Shown piece after piece: positions 35,842 to 44,541 of a stretch of DNA of 64,000 nucleotides; the stretch's first letter is position 1, and each line of letters opens with the position of its first letter. Source of the DNA: JAHQVK01 sp036788295 (GTDB lineage Bacteria; Myxococcota; Kuafuiibacteriia; Kuafuiibacteriales; Kuafuiibacteriaceae); NCBI GenBank assembly GCA_036788295.1, contig DAIQNR010000023.1:5248-69247 (forward strand), read 5' to 3'. Below the pieces are notes generated by a model that did no database searches, had not been told where the DNA came from, and worked only from the letters and a program-made list of their open reading frames with translations. A program made the translations under genes and the position numbers.

Positions 35842-36869
35842 GCCCGCTCTTGAGCCTCGGTTCCCTCCGTCTCCCGTTCGGGGGCCGCCCGGGGCTGCTT
35901 GCCGTGCTCCTTGGGCTCTTTGGCGCCGGGTGCGCCGGCTCGAGCGGGCTCGAGACCCCGGAGGCGGCGGCACCCCGCCGGCCGGGAGCCAAGCCGGTGC
36001 TGGTGCTGATGCCCGAATCGCCGACCGCGGAGCAGGCGCTGGACGGTCTGCGGGAGGAGCTCGCCGCCGATTTCGACCTCGTTCCTCGGTACGTCACCCG
36101 CTCGACCAGCCCCGAGGACGTCGGGCAGGCGGTTCGAGAGGTGGAGCCGGTCGCGCTCGTGGTCATGAACAACCCGACCTTGCGCTTGGTGCGGACCTAC
36201 CGAGCCTCGGCCAAGGCCACGATCCCGGTCGTCGCGCTGCTGACCGCCTTTTTGGAGGAGAGCGCCTCGGGGCTCGAGAACGCGACCGGGGTGATCTACG
36301 AGGTGCCGCTCGTGACCAGCCTCGTGAACCTCCGGGATCTGCTCGCGGAGCCGGTGGTGAAGGTGGGGGTGCTCCACCGGCCTGGGTTTGCGAGCTTCGT
36401 GGCCGCGCAGAGAGAGCTGGTGTCGGGCGAAGGCTTCGAAGTGGTGGCGCGGGAGGTCGAAGGCGGATCGGTGGGCGAGCTGCGGGATGGCCTCGAGCAG
36501 CTGTTCGAGCGGGACAAGGTGAGCGCCCTTTGGATCCTGAACGACAACGCGCTGCTCGACCGCCGCCTCATCGAGCGGGGCTGGCTGCCGTCCCTGGCTC
36601 GGCGAAAGATCCCGGTGGTCGTCAACGTCGGGTCGCTCGTCTCCCGGCAGCTCGAGCTGGGCACGTTCGGGGTCCTGCCCGACCACCGAGCGCTCGGCGC
36701 CCAGGCCGGGGCGCTGCTCGCCACCCTGGCCGAAAACGGCTTCGACGCCAAAGGCCTCGGCTTCGAGTATCCGCTGTCGGTCGAGAAGGTGCTCGACCTG
36801 CGGCTCGCCAAAGAGAAGCTCGCGCTGCGCACTCCGCGCCTCGACACCGTCGATCGCCTGATCGAATAG
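35826..36869 (+). CDS. ABC-type substrate-binding lipoprotein (no permease nearby)
   Basis: The 347-residue protein carries a lipobox (LLGLFGAGC, lipidated Cys36). Two alternating alpha/beta lobes follow in the style of the ABC_sub_bind family (PVLVLMPESPTAEQALDGL, VALVVMNNPTLRLVRTY, VVKVGVLHRPGFASFV, KVSALWILNDNALLD, KIPVVVNVGSLVSRQLELG). Such proteins normally feed an inner-membrane ABC importer, but no ATPase or permease is encoded here. The neighbours are a kinase, a PEGA protein and a TonB receptor, so a role in ligand sensing or relay is as likely as transport. ATG 35826 and ATG 35838 are both possible starts. Confidence 0.8.
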   Translation: MDLSMSPLLSLGSLRLPFGGRPGLLAVLLGLFGAGCAGSSGLETPEAAAPRRPGAKPVLVLMPESPTAEQALDGLREELAADFDLVPRYVTRSTSPEDVGQAVREVEPVALVVMNNPTLRLVRTYRASAKATIPVVALLTAFLEESASGLENATGVIYEVPLVTSLVNLRDLLAEPVVKVGVLHRPGFASFVAAQRELVSGEGFEVVAREVEGGSVGELRDGLEQLFERDKVSALWILNDNALLDRRLIERGWLPSLARRKIPVVVNVGSLVSRQLELGTFGVLPDHRALGAQAGALLATLAENGFDAKGLGFEYPLSVEKVLDLRLAKEKLALRTPRLDTVDRLIE

Positions 36870-36917
36870 GCCGAGGGCCGGTGACCCTGAGTTCGTGTTC
36901 GTCCGAGGAAATCGCCC

Positions 36918-38948
36918 GTGAAGTACCTTTGCTCGCTGGGGCTGGCCGCTCTCGTCGCGGCCGCGGCGCCCGCCTTCGCCCAAGACGACTATGAGCTGCT
37001 CGACCTCGAGGGGCTCCTTTCGCTCGAGACCTCGGTGGCCTCACTGAAGTCTCTGCGCGTCCAGGAGTCTCCGGGCATCGTCACCGTCGTCACCCGGGAT
37101 GAGATGCTGTCGTGGGGCGCCCGCGATCTCATCGACGTCCTGCTCATGGTCCCCGGGTTCTTCTTCGGGGTGGACGTGCAGGGGGTGGTCGGGGTGGGCC
37201 TTCGCGGCAACTGGGCCCACGAAGGCAAGCTCTTGCTGCTGGTGGACGGGTTCGAGATGAACGAGCTCGACTTCCAGACTCTTCAGTTCGGTCACCATTT
37301 TCCGGTCGAGGCGCTCGAGCGAGTGGAGATCATTCGCGGCCCGGGCAGCGCCATCTATGGCGGTACGGCGATGCTCGGCGTGGTGAAGGTCACGACCCGG
37401 GACGGGGCCCGGCTCGAAGGGGGGCGGGTCTCCGTGCGCTATGGCGCCCCGAACCGGCTGTGGAGCGGCGAGGACCAGCTCGGCCACCTCGACGCCACCG
37501 TCGAGGCCGGAGCAACGCATGGCGATCTCACATGGTCCGTCTCCGGTTTCTTCGGGAGGTCCGTTCGAAGCGACGTGCCGTACGCGCCGCTCGGCGGCGA
37601 AGAGCCCTATGAGATGGGCAACGCGAGCGAGCGGCGGCCGATGATGCTGAACGCGGCCATCCGCTACAAAAAAACGCAGCTCCGGGTGATGTGGGATGGG
37701 TTCAGCCATGACTCCCAGGATGCCTTCGATGTGCCTTCGGCCGGGCCCCACCGCTACCGATTCGGGGGTTTGTTCGCCGAGCTGACATCGGCGTTCGAGC
37801 TCGCCCCCGGCCTCGAGATCACCCCGAAAGTGAGCTTTCGGCGGCACCAAGCCTACTGGTCGGAGGTGCCGGACCGAGAGACGCTCGTAGACATCGTCGA
37901 AGCGGGTACGTTCCTTCAGCACGCGACGTGGCGGGGGCTCACCGGGCTTACCGTGTCCTGGGACCCGCTGCCCGGCTTGAACCTCGTGTTCGGGGCGGAG
38001 GCGTTCATCGATCGGGGNNNNNNNNNNNNNNNNNNNNNNNNNNNNNNNNNNNNNNNNNNNNNNNNNNNNNNNNNNNNNNNNNNNNNNNNNNNNNNNNNNN
38101 NNNNNNNNNNNNNNNNNCAGGTGCTGTGGCTGAACGACATCGTGAACCTCACCGCTGGCGGCCGGGTCGAGATCCACGACCGGTTCGGGGTGTTCGCCGT
38201 GCCCAGGGTGGCCCTGACGAAGGCGTTCGGGCAAGCTCACGCCAAATTGCTGTTTTCGCAGGCGTTTCGAACCCCATCGCTCCAGAACGCGAGCCTCGAG
38301 CGGGGGGTGGACCCGGACAACCGCGTCACCCGGGAGCGCGCGACCGTGCTCGAAGCCGAGGTGGGTTATGAGCCGGTCCCTGGGCTCTCCTTCACCGCCA
38401 ACGGCTTTCTCACCCAGCTCGACGACCCGATCATCTACCAGTTCGACCCGATGGAGGGCGAGACCTACCGAAACCTCGACTCCCTGACCACCGCCGGCGG
38501 GGAAGGGCTCGTGACCTGGCGATTTCGCCGGGGGGCGTTGATGGCCAGCTACGCCTACTACCACGCGCTCGGCGACCCGCTCGAAGACTACGCCACCGGC
38601 GATCCAGCGAGCCGGCTGGCCGCCCCCCGCCACAAACTCAGCGCCCGATTCAGCTACGAGGTGATCCCGGGGCTCGTCCGCGTCACCCCGACGCTCGTCT
38701 GGCTCGGCGAGCGGTGGGGCTTCGTCGCCGGACGGGATGACGCGGCTCGCCTCGATGACCAGGTCCTGCTCGGCGTCGGGGTCACCGCGGACGAGGTCGG
38801 GGTTCGCGGCCTCGGGCTCGGGCTGTTCGCCCACGACCTCTTCGACCAGACCGACAGCTTCCCGCAGCCCTACGCCGGCGGCCACGGCCTCCTGCCCGGG
38901 ACCGGCCGCCAGATCATGCTTCGGGCCAGCTACCGCTACGACCGCTGA
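36918..38948 (+). CDS. TonB-dependent outer-membrane receptor, interrupted by an assembly gap
   Basis: A signal peptide (KYLCSLGLAALVAAAAPAFAQ) is followed by a plug domain (about 40-160: SLRVQESPGIVTVVTRDEM, LLLVDGFEMNELDF, RVEIIRGPGSAIYGGTAM). The rest is a barrel with alternating aromatic strands (AKLLFSQAFRTPSLQNAS is a typical barrel block). It would import a bulky ligand with TonB energy or signal from the surface. A typical TonB box is not evident. The 100-N gap (residues about 367-400) hides an unknown amount of sequence, so true length and frame across it are uncertain, though both sides read in the same frame. It is the last gene of the kinase/PEGA/binding-protein operon. Confidence 0.88.
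   Translation: MKYLCSLGLAALVAAAAPAFAQDDYELLDLEGLLSLETSVASLKSLRVQESPGIVTVVTRDEMLSWGARDLIDVLLMVPGFFFGVDVQGVVGVGLRGNWAHEGKLLLLVDGFEMNELDFQTLQFGHHFPVEALERVEIIRGPGSAIYGGTAMLGVVKVTTRDGARLEGGRVSVRYGAPNRLWSGEDQLGHLDATVEAGATHGDLTWSVSGFFGRSVRSDVPYAPLGGEEPYEMGNASERRPMMLNAAIRYKKTQLRVMWDGFSHDSQDAFDVPSAGPHRYRFGGLFAELTSAFELAPGLEITPKVSFRRHQAYWSEVPDRETLVDIVEAGTFLQHATWRGLTGLTVSWDPLPGLNLVFGAEAFIDRXXXXXXXXXXXXXXXXXXXXXXXXXXXXXXXXXXQVLWLNDIVNLTAGGRVEIHDRFGVFAVPRVALTKAFGQAHAKLLFSQAFRTPSLQNASLERGVDPDNRVTRERATVLEAEVGYEPVPGLSFTANGFLTQLDDPIIYQFDPMEGETYRNLDSLTTAGGEGLVTWRFRRGALMASYAYYHALGDPLEDYATGDPASRLAAPRHKLSARFSYEVIPGLVRVTPTLVWLGERWGFVAGRDDAARLDDQVLLGVGVTADEVGVRGLGLGLFAHDLFDQTDSFPQPYAGGHGLLPGTGRQIMLRASYRYDR
38018..38117. 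other. Assembly gap, 100 N
   Basis: Exactly 100 N, the customary scaffold placeholder, interrupt the TonB receptor gene. The real distance is unknown. Confidence 0.99.
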
Positions 38949-38971
38949 CCCCAGCCAACCGGTCGTCCGAG

Positions 38972-39397
38972 CTACCTCTCGAGCGAGGGCATCGGCGCGG
39001 CGCCGGGGCCGAGCGGCTGGCCGTAGCTGAACTCGACCTTGTGGCCGGCCGGGTCGAGCACCCCGCAGTAGTAGCCCACCGGGTACGGCTCCTCCCTGGG
39101 AGGCCAGATGAGGCGTCCGTCGCCCTGGGCGAGCGCGGCGGCGCGGTCCACCGCCTCCCGGCTTTCAAGGGCGAAGCCGAGGTGGGAGTAGTCGTCCTCC
39201 GCCGCGGTTCGCAATCGGCCGCCGGGGAGCAAAACGAGGATCATCTCGTCCCGTTTGCGGGGCTCCGCGAGCCAGACCACTTCGGAGCCAGGATCGCCGC
39301 GGGTGTGCACGACCTCCATGCCGCAGTAGCGCTCGTAGAAGGCGACCATGGCCATGACGTCCGGGACCTGCAGGGCGAGGTGGGTGAGCATCGGCAT
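38972..39397 (-). CDS. VOC (glyoxalase/dioxygenase) superfamily protein
   Basis: The 141-residue protein has the paired beta-alpha-beta-beta-beta modules of the vicinal-oxygen-chelate fold. It begins LTHLALQVPDVMAMVAFYER with a metal-ligand His, continues with YSHLGFALES carrying the second His, and ends YYCGVLDPAGHKVEFSYG with the usual terminal Glu. This arrangement fits a divalent-metal enzyme such as a glyoxalase or extradiol dioxygenase. The substrate cannot be assigned. Starts at 39397 and 39391 are equivalent candidates. It is convergent with the TonB receptor gene. Confidence 0.85.
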   Translation of the reverse strand: MPMLTHLALQVPDVMAMVAFYERYCGMEVVHTRGDPGSEVVWLAEPRKRDEMILVLLPGGRLRTAAEDDYSHLGFALESREAVDRAAALAQGDGRLIWPPREEPYPVGYYCGVLDPAGHKVEFSYGQPLGPGAAPMPSLER

Positions 39398-39603
39398 GGG
39401 AGCACCGTATCGCAGCGGTCCGGTTCTTCGCTTCCCATGACGCGCCCAGGAGAGCGCGCGGGGAGTCTTCCGGTGCCGGCGCGAGCGGAGCCGGCCGCGC
39501 TTCGCTCGCCCCTTCCGGGTGTCCGCGGCCGCGAGCTGCGCGCGCTTCGCCTGCGAATTCGCGCCATCGGCGCCGCTAGCTCTCATTGGGGCTGCACGCT
39601 TCG
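39398..39603. other. 206-bp divergent intergenic region
   Basis: Located between the VOC and rhomboid-like genes. It contains GC-rich inverted sequence around 39477-39500 (GCCGGC with GCCGGC) but no recognisable promoter boxes and no supported gene. Confidence 0.35.
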
Positions 39604-41496
39604 ATGCCGGCGACTACGATGCACCGGCCGATGAGTGAACGAGCGTCCCCACCCGACGGTTCGGCGGAGGCCGCCGGCCCGGCCGAGCGGTTCAACCTGC
39701 AGGTGGCCCCGGTGTTCGGTCCGAGGTTCTTCGTGACCGTCGCCTCCGCGGTGGCGCTCGTCGCGATCCTGTTTTCCCGGCCTCTGCTCGAGAGCGGCGA
39801 GGTGAGCTACCTGGTCGCGCTGCTGGTGCTGTCCGCCGTGGTGCCGGCGGTGGTGGCGGTCCTCGTAGCCACCGGCCGGCAGCGCCGCCGCCTCAGCATC
39901 GAGGTGCTCCCCGACCGGGTCAATCTGCCCACGGGCGGGCCGGGTTTCGTGCCGGTTCGCTACCGGGATCTCACCGCGCTCTTTCTGCAGAAAGGGGCGC
40001 TCGGGGGGTTTCTGTACATCTCCACCGCCGAGCGAGAGATGATCTTTCCGCTGCGCCTGTTTTCGGCCGACGACGCCGAGCGGCTGTTTCGCGCGCTGCG
40101 GCAGCGCATCGCCGGGGTCGAGCCGGACGGTCCGCGCCGGCTCGACGCCATCGACCGAATGGCGAAAGTGGCCGACCGCGCCTACGGGCGCCGGCCGGTG
40201 GTGACATGGGCGGCGGTGCTGGTGATGGGCCTCGTGCACCTCTTTCTCCTCTCCACCGGCCGGCTCGACGGGGCTCTGTCGGTGGCTGGGCTCGGCGCCG
40301 CGTCCCCCGAGCTCGCCGAGGCGGCCGGGCCCTACGTCGCGTTCACCTCGAACTGGGTGCACGGCTGGCGGTTTCAGCCGCTGCTCGTCCTTCCTGGCTT
40401 CTTCGTCGTCGGCACCCTGGTCGAGCGGCTGCTCGGGCACGGCGTGGCAGCCGCCACCTTGCTCTTGTCGGCGACGGTCGGAGGCCTCGCCGCGGCGTAC
40501 TACCCGGGCTCCACCCTTCAGGCGGGAGCGCTGGTCCCGGCCGCCGGCCTCGCCGGCACGCTCGCGTTCACCGCGCAGCGGTACCGGGGCCGAATGCCGC
40601 TCGGGTTTCGGCTGAGCGGCCCGTGGTGGGCCTGGGTGGGGACGCTCGGGGCGGTCGCGGCGCTCGTCCATGGGGTCTCGGTGCCGGCGGTGGCGCTCGC
40701 GCTGCTCGCCGGGGTCGCGGTGGCAGCGTGGGTCCTCGACGACGACCCGGAGCTGCCGCTCGCGTTCAGCCCGAGCGCGCTGGTGCCGGCGTCGGCGGTG
40801 CTGGCGTCGCTGCACGTGGGGGCGGTCGGGTGGGCGCTCGTGGACCTCCCCGGGAGGGGACCGGAGCTCGAGCGCATCGTCGTGGAGGCCCACGGGGACG
40901 CTCGCCGCCTTCACGAGCTCTCGTGGCAGGTGGCCACTTCGGCGGCAGAGCCGAGCGAAGAGCAGCTCGAGCTCGCGCTGCTCGCCGCCGAGCGCTCGGT
41001 GCGGCTCGAGAAGAACGCGCTGCTCCGGCTCGTGTACAAGGACGGGCTCGCCACCGTGCACCACCGCGCCGGGCGGGCCGAAGAGGCAGCGCGCATCGAG
41101 CGTGCGGTGCTCGAAGAGCGGCCGGAGTCGGTGACCGCGGCCACGCAGCTCGCTCGGTTCATCGAGTCGGCCCCTGAGCCGCTCGTCCCCGAGGCCCTGC
41201 GGGCGATGACGACGACGGTGCGGCTCGACGAGGGCGAGTCGCTCGTGGCCTTCATCGAGCTGTCGGAGCCGCTCGAGCAGCCGCACATCCTGTACGCTCC
41301 GCTTCGCGCCGAGGGACAACTCGCGGGGCTCCTGCGGGTCCCGCTCGCCGCCCACACCCGGAGCTCGAGCGTCGCCGTGGAGTCGGTCGGCGACCGAAAG
41401 AAGGCCGAGGTGGAGGTCCGCCCCGGCTACGTCGTGCCCGGCCGGGCCTCGGGCAAGGTGTGGCCGGCGGCCCCGGGGTTTCTCGATTTCCCCTGA
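39604..41496 (+). CDS. Rhomboid-like membrane protein lacking the catalytic serine motif
   Basis: The protein has two N-terminal hydrophobic segments (FFVTVASAVALVAILF, SYLVALLVLSAVVPAVVAVLVA) and a PH-like cytoplasmic insert (about 95-190). A six-helix rhomboid-like block (about 200-400) follows. It contains an L1-like FTSNWVHGWRFQPLLVLPGFFVVGT, but the expected GxSG serine motif reads PAAGLAGT, with no Ser. It is therefore probably a pseudoprotease. The C-terminal 230 residues are soluble, helical then beta-rich. Several in-frame ATGs (39604, 39619, 39631) could start it and none has a clear ribosome-binding site. Known inactive rhomboids act in protein quality control or trafficking. The role here is open. 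Confidence 0.7.
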   Translation: MPATTMHRPMSERASPPDGSAEAAGPAERFNLQVAPVFGPRFFVTVASAVALVAILFSRPLLESGEVSYLVALLVLSAVVPAVVAVLVATGRQRRRLSIEVLPDRVNLPTGGPGFVPVRYRDLTALFLQKGALGGFLYISTAEREMIFPLRLFSADDAERLFRALRQRIAGVEPDGPRRLDAIDRMAKVADRAYGRRPVVTWAAVLVMGLVHLFLLSTGRLDGALSVAGLGAASPELAEAAGPYVAFTSNWVHGWRFQPLLVLPGFFVVGTLVERLLGHGVAAATLLLSATVGGLAAAYYPGSTLQAGALVPAAGLAGTLAFTAQRYRGRMPLGFRLSGPWWAWVGTLGAVAALVHGVSVPAVALALLAGVAVAAWVLDDDPELPLAFSPSALVPASAVLASLHVGAVGWALVDLPGRGPELERIVVEAHGDARRLHELSWQVATSAAEPSEEQLELALLAAERSVRLEKNALLRLVYKDGLATVHHRAGRAEEAARIERAVLEERPESVTAATQLARFIESAPEPLVPEALRAMTTTVRLDEGESLVAFIELSEPLEQPHILYAPLRAEGQLAGLLRVPLAAHTRSSSVAVESVGDRKKAEVEVRPGYVVPGRASGKVWPAAPGFLDFP

Positions 41497-41552
41497 CGCC
41501 CAGCGACAAGCCCGGCCTTGACCGGAGTCCGGGCCCGGCCGACCGTCTGTCC

Positions 41553-42605
41553 ATGCTGCGTTATCGCCTGCTCGGCCCCTCCGGTCTTCGCGTGTCCGAG
41601 CTCTGCCTCGGCACGATGAGCTTCGGGGACCACTGGGGCTTTGGAGCGGACGCCGCCACCAGCCACCGGATCCTGTCTGCCTACGAAGCGAGCGGGGGCA
41701 ACTTCCTCGACACCGCCAACAAGTACCACGGGGGCCAGACCGAAGAGATCGTCGGCGCGTGGCTCGAGGGCCGGCGGCACCGGCACGTCGTGGCCACGAA
41801 ATACACGCTGGCCATGGATCCGCAGGACCCGAACACCGCCGGCAACCATCGCAAGAACATGGTGCGGAGCGTGGAGCACAGCCTCGGGCGGCTCCGCACC
41901 GATTACATCGATCTGTTGTGGGTTCACGCCTTCGATCGGCTGACCCCGTACGCGGAGACGATGCGGGCGCTCGATGACCTCGTCCGTTCGGGCAAGGTGC
42001 TCTACGTCGGGGTGAGCGACAGCCCAGCGTGGGTGGTGTCGGCCTCGAACCAGCTCGCCGAGCTTCGAGGGTGGTCGGCGTATGTCGGTCTTCAGATCGA
42101 ATACAGCCTCATCGAGCGGACGGTCGAGCGGGAGCTGCTGCCGATGGCCGAGCACTTCGGGCTGTCGGTGTTGGCCTGGGCGCCGCTGGCCGCCGGGGTG
42201 CTCACCGGGAAATACACCCGTGGCGGCGACAACGACTCGCTGCGGGCGGCGGGCAACGCGGCCCGGGGCCGCACCTCGGAGCGGGTGCTCGCGATCGCCC
42301 GGGAGGTGGACGCGGTCGCCGATGAGCTGGGCAAGACCTCGGCGCAGGTCGCCACCGCTTGGGTGGCCGCCCGGAGCTACCGGTGCATCCCGATCGTGGG
42401 CGCCCGGACGGTGGAGCAAATCGAAGACACGCTGGGCTCGGCCGAGGTCGAGCTCGGGCCCGAGCACCAAAAGCGGCTCGACGATGCGAGCCGACCGAGC
42501 CTCGGTTTTCCCCACGAGTTTCTCGGCTCGGACACGGTCCTCGACCTGATCGAGAGCGAGGCCCGAGGCCGCATCGTCCGTCCCCCGGTGCAGCGGCGCG
42601 GATGA
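41553..42605 (+). CDS. Aldo/keto reductase
   Basis: The 350-residue protein is an NADP(H)-dependent TIM-barrel oxidoreductase. The catalytic tetrad is present: Asp and Tyr in FLDTANKYHGGQTEE, Lys in HVVATKYTL and His in LLWVHAFDRLTPY. GLQIEYSLIERTVERELLPM, LAWAPLAAGVLTGKYTRGG and PIVGARTVEQIEDTLG complete the family pattern and fit the YdjG/YhdN-like AKR group. ATG 41553 gives the standard N-terminus (LRYRLLGPSGLRVSELCLGTM). The frame upstream to 41460 is not conserved. Its stop overlaps the next start (ATGA), so it is coupled to a phosphoesterase. Confidence 0.93.
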   Translation: MLRYRLLGPSGLRVSELCLGTMSFGDHWGFGADAATSHRILSAYEASGGNFLDTANKYHGGQTEEIVGAWLEGRRHRHVVATKYTLAMDPQDPNTAGNHRKNMVRSVEHSLGRLRTDYIDLLWVHAFDRLTPYAETMRALDDLVRSGKVLYVGVSDSPAWVVSASNQLAELRGWSAYVGLQIEYSLIERTVERELLPMAEHFGLSVLAWAPLAAGVLTGKYTRGGDNDSLRAAGNAARGRTSERVLAIAREVDAVADELGKTSAQVATAWVAARSYRCIPIVGARTVEQIEDTLGSAEVELGPEHQKRLDDASRPSLGFPHEFLGSDTVLDLIESEARGRIVRPPVQRRG

Positions 42606-43495
42606 CCGGGACCGTAGTCCTGGGGGTGCTCGGGGACATTCACACCCAGTTCGACCAGCTCGACGCCGACGTCCTCGACGCCCAGGCGTACGACGCGATC
42701 CTCGCCGTGGGGGACCTCGCGTCCCTGCGGCCGGGCACCGACATCGAGACCGCGCGGGGGCTCGCCGCCCTGAAGACGAGGACCTTCGTTCACCCGGGCA
42801 ACCACGACGCCACCACCCCGGCCCAGCTCTTCGCCGAGGTGACCGGGTCCGATTTTCTCGCCGAGTGGTGCGCCCAAGGCCAAGCCGAGCGGGTGGCGGA
42901 GCTTCGCGCTGCGCTCGGCCTGCACACGCTCACCGGCTACTCCCGTCACTCGGTGGGCGGCCTCAGCGTGGTGGCGGGCCGGCCCCACAGCTTCGGCGGC
43001 ACCAGGCTCGGCTGCGCCGCGTACCTCGAGCGCGCCTTCGGGATCGACGGCTTCGAGGCCTCGGCGGCGCGGATCGAGGCCCTCGTCGCCGAGGCGCCGA
43101 GCGATGTCGTGGTGCTCGCCCACAACGGCCCGTTCGGTCTCGGCGACGGGCCGGGCGACATTTGGGGCTGCGACTTTCGCAGCGAGCCGGAGGACTTTGG
43201 CGATCCCGACCTCGCCGCCGCGCTCGCTTCGCCGGCCTGTTTGCGGGTCCGGGCGGTGGTCGCAGGCCACATGCACCACCGGGTGAAAGGCACGAAGAAC
43301 GATCGGACCTGGGCGGTGGAGCGGGACGGGGTCCTGTTCGTCAATGCGGCTTGCGTCCCCCGGCACCGCGGCCTGCGCCGCCACCACGTCCGGCTCGAGG
43401 TGGGGCCAAGCGCGGTGCGGGCCGAGCAGCTGTGGCTCGGTCCAGACGGGCAGCGCGAGGTGGTCGCCGAGCATTCCGCCGTCTTTTCCTCGTGA
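42602..43495 (+). CDS. Metallophosphoesterase, coupled to aldo/keto reductase
   Basis: The 297-residue protein shows the calcineurin-like blocks GVLGDIHTQFDQLD, AVGDLAS, HPGNHDAT, VLAHNGPFGLG and VVAGHMHHR, so metal coordination is complete. No signal peptide is present. It is a different subfamily from the phosphoesterase at 29750. The ATGA overlap indicates co-translation with the reductase, but the shared substrate is unknown. Confidence 0.9.
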   Translation: MTGTVVLGVLGDIHTQFDQLDADVLDAQAYDAILAVGDLASLRPGTDIETARGLAALKTRTFVHPGNHDATTPAQLFAEVTGSDFLAEWCAQGQAERVAELRAALGLHTLTGYSRHSVGGLSVVAGRPHSFGGTRLGCAAYLERAFGIDGFEASAARIEALVAEAPSDVVVLAHNGPFGLGDGPGDIWGCDFRSEPEDFGDPDLAAALASPACLRVRAVVAGHMHHRVKGTKNDRTWAVERDGVLFVNAACVPRHRGLRRHHVRLEVGPSAVRAEQLWLGPDGQREVVAEHSAVFSS

Positions 43496-43545
43496 ATTCC
43501 GGAACCGGCTCGCCGATTCCTCGGGCTCGCCCGTAGAGTCCTCCG

Positions 43546-44541
43546 GTGGTTCGCTTCGTCGCGGCGCTCCTATCCCTCACCGCCTGCGGGGATCCCAGCC
43601 CGGAGCCGGACCCTTGGCGGGAGGCGTTTCCGGCCCGGGACTTCGGCTGGCTCATGTCGGTGTGGGGACCGGGGCCAGGCCAGCAGTTCGCGGTCGGGGG
43701 ATCACCGGGGGTGGGTCGAATGATGGCGCTCGAGGGCGGAGTCTGGTCCGAGGTGGAGCTGCCCGCCGGGACCCCGATGCTCAACTGGGTCTTCGGCTTT
43801 GGCCCCAACGACGTGCTCGCCGTCGGTGAGTCCGGTGTCGTGCTCCGCTTCGACGGGGCGCGCTTCGTCCGCGAGCCGACCCCGACCGACGAGGACCTCT
43901 GGGGCGTGTGGGGGTCAGGGCCGGGTGAGGTGTGGGCGGTCGGGGGCCGGGGCCGAGCGGCGGGGCAAGCGACCTTGCTGAGGCGGGGTCAGGACGGTTG
44001 GGCGCAGGTGCCGCTGCCCGACGTCGAGCGCCCGGGCGTGAACGCCCTCTTCAAGGTCTGGGGCACCGCCGCCGCCGACGTCATCGTCGTCGGACAGCGG
44101 GGGATCATCCTCCGCTACGACGGCGCCGATTGGTCCGAGGAGGGCGCCGGCCTCTCCGACGACCTCATCTCGGTGTGGGGCAGCGGGCGCGACCACGTCG
44201 TCGCCGTCGGGGGCCGGGGCAACGGGGTGGCGGCGGTCTACGACGGGCGTTCGTGGCGCCGGTTCACGCTCGCGCCCGAACCCGGACTCAACGGAGTGTG
44301 GACCGATGAGCCCGAAACGGCGTGGATCGTCGGCGAGGCCGGCACCGTCTTCGTGCTCGACACCGCGACCGGCTCGGTCCGCCCGGCCGGCCCCGAGCTC
44401 GACCCCGAAGCACGGCAAGCCGACTTTCACGCCGTCTTCGGCGGAGCCGGCGAGCTGGTCGCGGTCGGCGGCAACTTCTCCCGCCCCCGTGGACCGTTTC
44501 GGGGCATCGCCTTCGCCCGGCCGCTCGGAGCCCGCCCATGA
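43546..44541 (+). CDS. Beta-propeller-like lipoprotein with WGSGPxxVWAVG repeats
   Basis: The 331-residue protein starts at GTG and has a lipobox (LLSLTAC, Cys14-15 region), so it is probably anchored in the outer or inner membrane. The mature part has six or so blade-like repeats centred on VWGSGPGEVWAVGG, VWGTAAADVIVVGQ, VWGSGRDHVVAVGG, FGFGPNDVLAVGE and VWTDEPETAWIVGE, each followed by a short Y/F-D-G strand. This repeat type is frequent in myxobacterial secreted lipoproteins of unknown role and suggests a binding scaffold. Its last bases overlap the ATG of the haem protein as ATGA, so both products are probably made together and may interact. Confidence 0.85.
   Translation: MVRFVAALLSLTACGDPSPEPDPWREAFPARDFGWLMSVWGPGPGQQFAVGGSPGVGRMMALEGGVWSEVELPAGTPMLNWVFGFGPNDVLAVGESGVVLRFDGARFVREPTPTDEDLWGVWGSGPGEVWAVGGRGRAAGQATLLRRGQDGWAQVPLPDVERPGVNALFKVWGTAAADVIVVGQRGIILRYDGADWSEEGAGLSDDLISVWGSGRDHVVAVGGRGNGVAAVYDGRSWRRFTLAPEPGLNGVWTDEPETAWIVGEAGTVFVLDTATGSVRPAGPELDPEARQADFHAVFGGAGELVAVGGNFSRPRGPFRGIAFARPLGARP

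Noticed and set aside
37041..38885. Minus-strand open frame across the TonB receptor and gap
   Set aside because: Opposes a gene with clear plug-domain motifs and crosses 100 N. Shadow frame.
39583..41355. 590-codon minus-strand open frame opposite the rhomboid-like gene
   Set aside because: Arg/Gly/His/Glu-rich shadow without hydrophobic pattern. The plus frame has coherent membrane helices.
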